NCBI RefSeq assembly: GCF_001439815.1
Contig: NZ_JYLM01000001.1
Coordinates: 558,001 to 622,000 of the forward strand
Source: Pseudomonas orientalis
GTDB taxonomy: Bacteria; Pseudomonadota; Gammaproteobacteria; Pseudomonadales; Pseudomonadaceae
Reading direction: 5' to 3'
DNA length: 64,000 nt
Shown here: in pieces, positions 57,586 through 64,000 of the stretch
Position numbering within the stretch: position 1 is the first letter of the stretch
How the letters are laid out: every line of letters begins with the position of its first letter
Notes under the pieces: generated by a model
What the model saw: the letters and a program-made list of their open reading frames with translations, nothing else
The model's database searches: none
What the model was told of the DNA's origin: nothing
Program-made: the position numbers and the translations under genes

Positions 57586-60500
57586 GGTGTGTTCGCCTTG
57601 ATGTGTGAATGTTTACGCGGTGTGAACAGCAATACGTACAGCACGGGGATCAACCCCAGGGTGACCAACGTGCCCAGCGCCAGGCCACCCATCAGCGTGA
57701 TCGCCATGCCTTCCCACAATGGCCCGGCGAACAGCATCAGCGGCACCAGTCCGATAATGCAGGTCAGTTTGGTCATGACGATGGGGCGCAGGCGTTTCAC
57801 GGCGGCATTCACCACCGCCTCGTACACCGGCAGGCCCTCGTGCAGTTCCGCCTCGATACGCTCCAGCAACAGCACGGCGTTGTTGACGATAATCCCCGCC
57901 AGTGACAACAGGCCGAAGGTGGCCATGAAGCCGAACGGGTAACCGGTAATTAATAGCGCAACGGCCACGCCGATCAGTACGAAGGGAATGGCGGAGACGA
58001 CGATCAGCAGCTTGCGGAACGAATTGAACTGCCAGACGAACAGCAACAGCATGGCGATCAGCGCGTGGGGAAGGTATTGCAGCAATGCCTGGTTGGCGTC
58101 CGCCGAGTCTTCGATTTCGCCGCCCAGCTCGATGCGGTAACCCGGCGGCAGGGCCAGTGCCGCCACCTGCGGCGCCAACCGTTCGACGATGGAGGTCGCC
58201 GTCAACGACGGGTTATGCCCGACCACAGTGATGGCGCGTTCCTGATTGCGCCGCATCAGGGTGGAAGGTTCGCTTGACGCGACGATGCGGGCAACGGCCG
58301 CCAACGGCACGGGTGTCGAGCCGTCGGCGGGGTAGACCAGGATGCCGCGCAGAGCCGGCGAGACATCGGTTGTCGTCGCCGGCTCGCGCACCACCAGCGG
58401 GACGCGGGTCTGGTTGTCCTGCAATGACGAAACCTGAATGCCGCCGAAGTGCAGCTGCAAGGCCTGGGCAATGGCTTGGGTGTCGACACCGGCGCGGCGC
58501 GCACTGTGCTGATCGACCTCGACGGTATAACGCGCCAGACGTGTGCTCCAGTCATCGCGCACATCCAGTGTCCCCGGCACTTCCCGCAGGGCCTTTTCGA
58601 TCTGGCCGGCCAGGCTGCGCAATACCTGCTCGTCCGGGCCCAGCACGCGATAGATCGCGACACCGGCCTCGGTGGTGCCCAGGGAAAAACGCTTGGGCTC
58701 GGCGCGCAGTTCCGGGTGGTGCTTGAGCAGATAGCGACGCGTATTGGCGATGACTGCATCGATATCCGTACCGGCCTTGACGCTGACAGTGAAGTAAGCG
58801 GTTTCCGGTGCCGGCAACGGCGGGTTGAGGCCCAGCACGATACGCGGCCCGCCGTCGCCGACGTAGCCGATACTGTCGGCCACCTGGGGTTCCTTGCTCA
58901 GCCACAGGCTGATCTCGCGCACGCTTTGCAAGGTCTTGCGCGAGCCGCTGCCGGGTTCCAGGCTGATGGGCACCTGAAACTGCAAGCGGTCCGACTGAGG
59001 CAGAAAGTCATAGGGCACGCGCATCAGTTCGAAGATCGCGGCGGCGAGTAACACCAGCATGGCCATCAGAAACAGCGCTTTGTGTTGCAGCACGCGGCCG
59101 ATGACCGCCCGGTAGCCTCGGTAAAAACCGCTGTCATAGCTGTCCTCTGCCGTGTCCTGGGGGGCAGCTTTGGCAAAATACAGACACAGCAGCGGCGTGA
59201 CCGTGATGCTCAACAACCACGAGCCGAGCAGGGTCAGCGCCAGCACGACAGCCAATGAGCGCAGGTATTCATTGGTGCTGGTCTGGCCGAGAAAGAATGG
59301 CGAGAACGCCAGCACAATCACCAGGGACGAGGTCAACAACGGAATCGCCAGGGTGCGTCCGGCGTCCTCGCAGGCCTGACGTCGGTCCTCGCCGGCGTGG
59401 AGCCGGCGCTCGATGTCCTCGGCGATCACGATGCCGTTGTCCACCAGCAAGCCGAGCGCGAGGATGATTGCGGCAATCGACACGGTTTGCAGCTCGACCC
59501 CGAGCATGCGCATGGCGATCAACGTACCGAGGATGGTCAGCGGCACAATGGCGCCCACCACCAGCCCGGTGCGCCAGCCCAGGAACAGCATGACCACGGC
59601 CATGACGATGACCACCGTCTCGATCATCACATGCTTCATCTTGGCCATCTGCTGGTCGACCACATCCGCCTGGAACGTCACCATATGGGCGCTGAAGCCC
59701 AACGGCAGCTGCTGTTCCAGCTGGGCCAAACGCTCGCGCAAGGCCACGCCGAATTGATGCACGTTTTGTCCGGGCGCCATGGATACCGCCAGCACCACCG
59801 CGTCCTGGCCTTGATAGACCGCAGCGGTCTGCGGCGGGTCGGCCGCCATCACCGAAATCTGCGCAATGGCGCCGAGGGCCACCGACTGCGCGGTGCCGTC
59901 GGCGCCGGGCAGCTGGATCGGCAACTGGCGCAGTTGCTCCAGGCTGAGCACTTCGCCGGTTACGGTTAGCGTGGTGATTTGCCCGCCAATGTCGGCAATA
60001 CCGCCAGGCGCCAATACGTTCTGTTGCTGCAGTTGTTGGAACAGCTGCTGGGGGGACAAGCCCAGCCCCGCCAGGCGCTGTGGGTTGATGTCGATCGACA
60101 GTTGCTGGTCTTGCAGGCCGTGCAACGTCACCTGGCCGATACCGGGCAAGCCGCCCAACTGGTCACGCAGGCGCTTCAACGGTCCGCGCATCTCGCTCAT
60201 GCTGTAGCCGGGCGCGGTGACAGCGATGGACGCGACGGCGACGCGTCCGAAATTATCGTCGACAAACGGCCCCTGGGTGCCCGGTGGAAAGCTGGCACCG
60301 GCCTCGGCGACTTTATTGCGTACCTGCTGCCACAGCACGCCCAGGTCCTTGATCTCATCGCGGGCCGTCACCTGGATGATCACGCTGCCGGGGTGGACGG
60401 TGGTCACGATGTTTTTGATCTGCGACAGCTCGCGCAGTTTTTCTTCGGTAGGCCGGGCCAGCAACTCTTCGGCGCGTTCGCTGGGCAGGCCGGGGAATTG

Positions 60501-60650
60501 GATGCTCACCAGCGCATCGCGAATCGTCACCGAGGGCTCTTCCTGGGTCGGAAAGCTCAGGAATGTGGCCACGCCTGCGAGCAGGATCAGCAGGGCAGTA
60601 AACAACGTCAGGCGGCTCGCGCCCAGGGCGTGACGGGTCAGGTTGATCAT
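57582..60650 (-). CDS. RND family efflux pump permease
   Basis: The 1022-residue inner-membrane pump has TM1 at the start (LTLFTALLILLAGVATFLSF), two large periplasmic loops, and two blocks of six segments. In TM4 the relay motif reads LGLLVDNGIVIAEDIERRL, with Asp then Asn instead of the usual Asp-Asp of AcrB, and the TM10 counterpart LAGIIVNNAVLLLERIE lacks the AcrB lysine. This is typical of a less-studied RND branch rather than MexB. It overlaps the adaptor gene by 4 bases upstream and the alginate lyase gene by 4 downstream. Confidence 0.93.
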   Translation of the reverse strand: MINLTRHALGASRLTLFTALLILLAGVATFLSFPTQEEPSVTIRDALVSIQFPGLPSERAEELLARPTEEKLRELSQIKNIVTTVHPGSVIIQVTARDEIKDLGVLWQQVRNKVAEAGASFPPGTQGPFVDDNFGRVAVASIAVTAPGYSMSEMRGPLKRLRDQLGGLPGIGQVTLHGLQDQQLSIDINPQRLAGLGLSPQQLFQQLQQQNVLAPGGIADIGGQITTLTVTGEVLSLEQLRQLPIQLPGADGTAQSVALGAIAQISVMAADPPQTAAVYQGQDAVVLAVSMAPGQNVHQFGVALRERLAQLEQQLPLGFSAHMVTFQADVVDQQMAKMKHVMIETVVIVMAVVMLFLGWRTGLVVGAIVPLTILGTLIAMRMLGVELQTVSIAAIILALGLLVDNGIVIAEDIERRLHAGEDRRQACEDAGRTLAIPLLTSSLVIVLAFSPFFLGQTSTNEYLRSLAVVLALTLLGSWLLSITVTPLLCLYFAKAAPQDTAEDSYDSGFYRGYRAVIGRVLQHKALFLMAMLVLLAAAIFELMRVPYDFLPQSDRLQFQVPISLEPGSGSRKTLQSVREISLWLSKEPQVADSIGYVGDGGPRIVLGLNPPLPAPETAYFTVSVKAGTDIDAVIANTRRYLLKHHPELRAEPKRFSLGTTEAGVAIYRVLGPDEQVLRSLAGQIEKALREVPGTLDVRDDWSTRLARYTVEVDQHSARRAGVDTQAIAQALQLHFGGIQVSSLQDNQTRVPLVVREPATTTDVSPALRGILVYPADGSTPVPLAAVARIVASSEPSTLMRRNQERAITVVGHNPSLTATSIVERLAPQVAALALPPGYRIELGGEIEDSADANQALLQYLPHALIAMLLLFVWQFNSFRKLLIVVSAIPFVLIGVAVALLITGYPFGFMATFGLLSLAGIIVNNAVLLLERIEAELHEGLPVYEAVVNAAVKRLRPIVMTKLTCIIGLVPLMLFAGPLWEGMAITLMGGLALGTLVTLGLIPVLYVLLFTPRKHSHIKANTP

Positions 60651-61765
60651 TCGGGCGTGCTCAAACGGCTGGAGGGCGAGAGCAGGTTGACGGGCTGGCC
60701 GTCGGTGAGAAACGCCACACCGGTGACGACCACTTGCTCGCCGTCCTTGAGGCCGTTGTCGATGGCGACACGGCCCTGGTCGATCAGGCCGATCGTAATA
60801 TCACGCAGGGCGACCTTGCCCTGGGCAGGGTCATAGACGAACACCTGCACCTGGCTGGCGTCGCCGCCCATACGCAGCGCCTGGGTCGGAATCGACAGCG
60901 CGCGCGCGGCAGGCGCCGCCAATCGCACGTTGAGGTTCACGCCGCTGGGGAGCGCGAGGGCGCGGGCGTCCAGGCGAAAACGCGCGCTTTGCAACAGGCC
61001 GTTCTGCGCGCGCGTCGACAAGCCTTCGAGCACCAGCGGCAGGGTTGAGCCGGGCGCTGCCGGGTCGTTGGCGGCGGCGTGGTCGCCAGGCTTGAGGCCG
61101 GCGGCCTGTTCCACCGGAATTTGCACGATGACCTGCAGCGCGCCGCCGGCCTCCAGTTCCATCACCCCTTGGCCGGGCGACAACTCGCTGTACAACTGCG
61201 CGGGTCTGGCCACGACGCGGCCGTCAAACGGCGCAATCAGTTGGCCCTGGCGTTGATCGCGGCGTACCAGGTCCAGCGCCGCCTCATCGGCGGCCTGCTG
61301 TGCAACGGCGGCTTGCCACGCGGCTTCGGCTTGCTCCACGGCGCTGGCCGCAACGCTGCCCTGGGCGTAAAGCTGTTGCTGGCGCAGCTTGTTGCGCTTG
61401 CGCTCGCCGGTTTGCGCCACGCTGGCGAACAAGGCCGCCTGCGCTTGTTTCAGGCGTAACTGCACGGCCGACGTGTCCAGGCTCGCCAGCACCTGGCCTT
61501 GTTTTACGGCATCGCCGACGTCGACGTTCAACGCCACTAATCGGCCCGCGCCTTCGAAGGCCAGGGCCGCGCGTTGGCGTTGGCGCACCACACCGGTCAA
61601 CGGCGCAGCGTCGACCTCTGTAGCATGCACGGTGGCGACTTTGACGGACCTTACCGCCGGCTCCGGCACCGCTTCCTCGCGCGAACAGGCCGCCACCATC
61701 AGGCAGACAACGCCGAACATCAGGGGACGGTCCCAAGGACGGAACAACTGAGCAAAACCCTGCAT
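60647..61765 (-). CDS. RND efflux periplasmic adaptor (membrane fusion protein)
   Basis: The 372-residue adaptor starts at ATG 61765 (GAGG upstream) and has a lipoprotein signal ending MVAAC. The lipoyl half-motifs (FEGAGRLVALNVDVGDAVKQ and LIAPFDGRVVARPAQLYSEL) enclose an alpha-helical hairpin, and a beta-barrel and membrane-proximal domain follow. It links the RND pump to an outer-membrane factor, encoded by the first gene of this operon. Confidence 0.92.
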   Translation of the reverse strand: MQGFAQLFRPWDRPLMFGVVCLMVAACSREEAVPEPAVRSVKVATVHATEVDAAPLTGVVRQRQRAALAFEGAGRLVALNVDVGDAVKQGQVLASLDTSAVQLRLKQAQAALFASVAQTGERKRNKLRQQQLYAQGSVAASAVEQAEAAWQAAVAQQAADEAALDLVRRDQRQGQLIAPFDGRVVARPAQLYSELSPGQGVMELEAGGALQVIVQIPVEQAAGLKPGDHAAANDPAAPGSTLPLVLEGLSTRAQNGLLQSARFRLDARALALPSGVNLNVRLAAPAARALSIPTQALRMGGDASQVQVFVYDPAQGKVALRDITIGLIDQGRVAIDNGLKDGEQVVVTGVAFLTDGQPVNLLSPSSRLSTPE

Positions 61766-61781
61766 GCCTGGCGCCTCGTTA

Positions 61782-62594
61782 TCAGAAGGTGTAGTTGATG
61801 GCGAACATGCCCAGACCTGCGCTTTCACGCCGGATCAGCGGGCTGTTGCGCGCCTGGTCGGCGTACTGGGTCAGCGTCAGGCTGGCCAGCGTCGACCAGT
61901 GCGCGTTCAGGCTGTGCTGCCAGTTCAAGGCGGCGGAGTAGGCATAGATCCCGGCATCGGCGTTGTATTTGCCATAGAGCGAACGCTGGCTCTGCGCCTG
62001 GGTGACGCCGAAGAAGGTCTGGTTGTAGCGGCCGTCGCCGGCATGGGCGTCGATGTCCAGGGCCAGGGTGTCGCTGTCGGTATGCAACAGGATGCCTTCC
62101 AGGCCAAAGCGGTAGCGGTTGCCACGGTGTTCGCCGGCCATGCGCAGTTCGGCTTCGCCGCTGACCGACAGCCAGTCAAACAGCTGCTGGCTGAGGGTGA
62201 AGTCGGCGACGGTGGCGCCGTTGATATCGCCCATGCCGTTCAGCTCGCGGTCGCCCGGGCGGCTGGTGCTGTCCTTCTCCTTACGGCCCAGGTCGTAGTT
62301 GATCGCCGCGCTGGCGCCAAAGCCGCTGTCGGATTGAAATTGCACGCCGAGGCCTCGGGTGGTGTCGGCGAACAGCGCGCCGCGCTGGATGCTGAACATC
62401 GGCAGCACGAGCGCGCGGTAGCGGTCGGCGCCCATGTAGCGCGGCGTGACCCCCATGCCAAGGCCCAGGGTGGCGGTGGTCTTGTCGGCTGCCGGGCTGG
62501 CGTCGGCCGCCTGTGCCGGGATCGCGAGCGTGCAGGCCATCAAGGCGGCGGCGCCCCACAGCACGGTACGGGTACGGGGAGTGGTCAAGTTCAT
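61782..62594 (-). CDS. MipA/OmpV family outer-membrane protein
   Basis: The 270-residue precursor has a signal peptide ending IPAQA before ADASPA. The barrel has TATLGLGMGVTPRYMGADRY, INYDLGRKEKDSTSRPGDRE, LNGMGDINGATVADFTLSQQ and a terminal Phe (AINYTF), as MipA/OmpV proteins do. It overlaps the outer-membrane factor gene by 4 bases and lies 16 bases before the adaptor gene, so it is part of the same operon. Confidence 0.92.
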   Translation of the reverse strand: MNLTTPRTRTVLWGAAALMACTLAIPAQAADASPAADKTTATLGLGMGVTPRYMGADRYRALVLPMFSIQRGALFADTTRGLGVQFQSDSGFGASAAINYDLGRKEKDSTSRPGDRELNGMGDINGATVADFTLSQQLFDWLSVSGEAELRMAGEHRGNRYRFGLEGILLHTDSDTLALDIDAHAGDGRYNQTFFGVTQAQSQRSLYGKYNADAGIYAYSAALNWQHSLNAHWSTLASLTLTQYADQARNSPLIRRESAGLGMFAINYTF

Positions 62595-64000
62595 GGTGAA
62601 ACCCTTTCAGCGGAGGAAAATAGCGGTGCGCCGGACAGCGCGCGATACAGCGCCAGGCGGTTGAACAACAACTGGTAGGTGGCCTTGCGCAATTCAATGT
62701 GCGATTCAGCCAGGCGAATTGCCGCGGCCAAGTGCTCCGAACGCGCGGCCGCACCCGCGGCAATCTGCTGGTCGAGACGCTTGGCCTTTAATGCGGTCAA
62801 CGACGCCAGATCGATCTGCGTGGTGGCGTTGGCCAGCGCTTGTTGGCGTTGGCTCAACAGGTCGGCGATTTCACGGAAGGCGTCCTGCACGGTCTTTTCG
62901 TATTGGGCGACGGCGGACTGTTGGCGAGCGGTGGCCAGGTCCAGGTTGGCCTGGTTGCGGCCACCGTCGAACAGCGGCAGGTTCAGTTGCGGGGTGAACA
63001 GCCAGGCGCCGCTGCCGGATGAAAACAAGTTGCTCAAGCGCGGGCTGGCGATGCCCGCGCCGGTGCTCAAGGTGATGGAGGGAAAGAACGCCGCACGGGC
63101 GGCACCGATGTTGGCGTTCGCGGCGCGCAGGGCTTGTTCGCACTGGCGCACATCGAAGCGTTGCAACAGTCGTTGGGACGAGAGTTCGATCAGCCAGGGC
63201 GGGGTATCCAGATCAATTACCGGGCCTGTCGTGGCAACGGTCGAAGGCGCGGCCTGATAGCCGGTCACCCATGCCAGCGCCTGCTGTGCACTGGCGTGGT
63301 CGGCGCTTGCATCCTGCCATTGCTGGGCGGCACGCCGAACCTCCATGCGCTGGGTGTCGACCGTGTCCTGGGCGACGAGGCCTTCCTTTTGCTGGCCGTC
63401 GAGTACGCTCAGCAGCAGGTTCTGGTTGTCGAGAATGGACTGCGTGTCGGACTGCACACCTGCCTGCAAGCGCTCTTGCAAATACAGGCGTGCCACTTCA
63501 ACGATCAGCGCCTTGCGCACGGCCAAAGCCCCGTAGCGTGTAGCCAGGTAGTCATGCTGCGCCGCCTCCGACAGGCTGCGCACTCGGCCGAAAAAATCCA
63601 GCTCGAAGTCCGATACGCCGACGGACGCCACCGCAATGTCTTGTCCATAACGTTCGTCGGCGGCCTTGTCGTGCAAGTGCTGGCGGTTGCGTTGCAGGCC
63701 CAGGGCCACGGTGGGCATGCGATCGGCGCTGGAAATGCCGTACTGGGCACGGGCTTGCTCGACACGCAGCAATGCCAGGCGCAGGTCGCGATTGTAGTTC
63801 AGGGCTTGTTCAACCCGATGCGGCAACTGCGCCGATGAATCCAGGCCGGCCAGCAATTGTCGCTCCTCCTCGGAAAGCCCCTCGACCTCACCGGTCACGG
63901 AGGAGGGCGTGCCCGTCGAAGGTTCGCCTTGCAGGGTCTGCGGCACCGGCAGCACGGGCGCCTGGTACTCCGGTGCCAACGAGCAGCCGGCCAGCGTGCC
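62591..64000 (-). CDS. RND outer-membrane factor, NodT/OprM type (5' end outside window)
   Basis: The frame is open to the window edge and its first visible residues are GTLAGCSLAPEYQAP, a lipobox (LAGC) with the lipidated Cys followed by PEYQAP, as in OprM-type lipoproteins. Two outer-membrane efflux domains follow (LRLALLRVEQARAQYGISSA, AANANIGAARAAFFPSITLS, NLPLFDGGRNQANLDLATAR). About 465 residues are visible. The signal peptide start lies beyond base 64000. It is the first gene of the efflux operon seen here. Confidence 0.92.
   Translation of the reverse strand, partial: GTLAGCSLAPEYQAPVLPVPQTLQGEPSTGTPSSVTGEVEGLSEEERQLLAGLDSSAQLPHRVEQALNYNRDLRLALLRVEQARAQYGISSADRMPTVALGLQRNRQHLHDKAADERYGQDIAVASVGVSDFELDFFGRVRSLSEAAQHDYLATRYGALAVRKALIVEVARLYLQERLQAGVQSDTQSILDNQNLLLSVLDGQQKEGLVAQDTVDTQRMEVRRAAQQWQDASADHASAQQALAWVTGYQAAPSTVATTGPVIDLDTPPWLIELSSQRLLQRFDVRQCEQALRAANANIGAARAAFFPSITLSTGAGIASPRLSNLFSSGSGAWLFTPQLNLPLFDGGRNQANLDLATARQQSAVAQYEKTVQDAFREIADLLSQRQQALANATTQIDLASLTALKAKRLDQQIAAGAAARSEHLAAAIRLAESHIELRKATYQLLFNRLALYRALSGAPLFSSAERVSP

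Overview
The window is a GC-rich chromosomal segment of a Pseudomonas, most likely from the P. fluorescens group. The evidence is gene order (fimV-truA-trpF-accD-folC-dedD-cvpA-purF-metZ and thrS-infC-rpmI-rplT-pheS-pheT-ihfA), a 64-residue RsmE-type CsrA protein, DUF1654 and DUF2790 proteins, REP-type palindromes, and an AUU-type start for infC. Species assignment is an inference. Nothing here is plasmid- or phage-dominated except one small tRNA-bordered element.

Left part (1-11.4 kb): the C-terminal part of FimV, then a compact housekeeping run on the + strand (pseudouridine synthase, tryptophan, fatty acid, folate, purine and methionine genes) ending in an SDR gene, followed by tRNA-Val(UAC) and two tRNA-Asp genes. 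At 11.5-12.8 kb a PuuB-like oxidase lies on the - strand. At 12.97-17.38 kb tRNA-Val(GAC) is the attachment site of a decayed integrative element. A 76-bp direct repeat with one mismatch marks both ends. Inside are a frameshifted, N-truncated tyrosine integrase, the 3' part of a phage Dam methylase, a 48-residue small protein, and an intact, comparatively AT-rich chemoreceptor gene preceded by a near-consensus sigma-28 (FliA) promoter.

Middle part (18-45 kb): a DUF969/DUF979/pyroglutamyl peptidase operon; a CigR-like protein; a copper/heavy-metal type two-component system transcribed together with a DUF2790 protein behind a CusR-like box; rsmE; a SPOR lipoprotein; endonuclease I; a periplasmic asparaginase; a ribose operon (rbsBAC-R-KD) that ends in an exported nucleoside hydrolase and has a promoter with a LacI-type operator just after it; several small proteins and a cold-shock protein; then the thrS to ihfA translation operon, a MerR-like gene and tRNA-Pro(GGG).

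Right part (45-64 kb): accessory metabolism. It holds a second chemoreceptor; an IlvD/Edd dehydratase plus FAH-family enzyme pair (sugar-acid dehydration of the Weimberg type) divergent from a LysR regulator; and an MFS transporter. The same inverted repeat ATAAC-N5-GTTAT occurs in front of both the divergent pair and the transporter gene, which ties them into one regulon. Next come a three-gene operon (class II aldolase, DapA-family lyase, glutamine amidotransferase-like protein) divergent from an XRE-cupin regulator with a perfect 17-bp palindrome between them, and a five-gene - strand operon coding for an outer-membrane factor, a MipA/OmpV protein, a membrane fusion protein, an RND pump and, translationally coupled to the pump, an alginate-lyase family protein.

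The least expected items are the relic element that kept only its flagellar-regulated chemoreceptor, the efflux/alginate-lyase operon, and the uncharacterised aldolase/DapA/amidotransferase pathway. All assignments come from reading the sequence without database searches.
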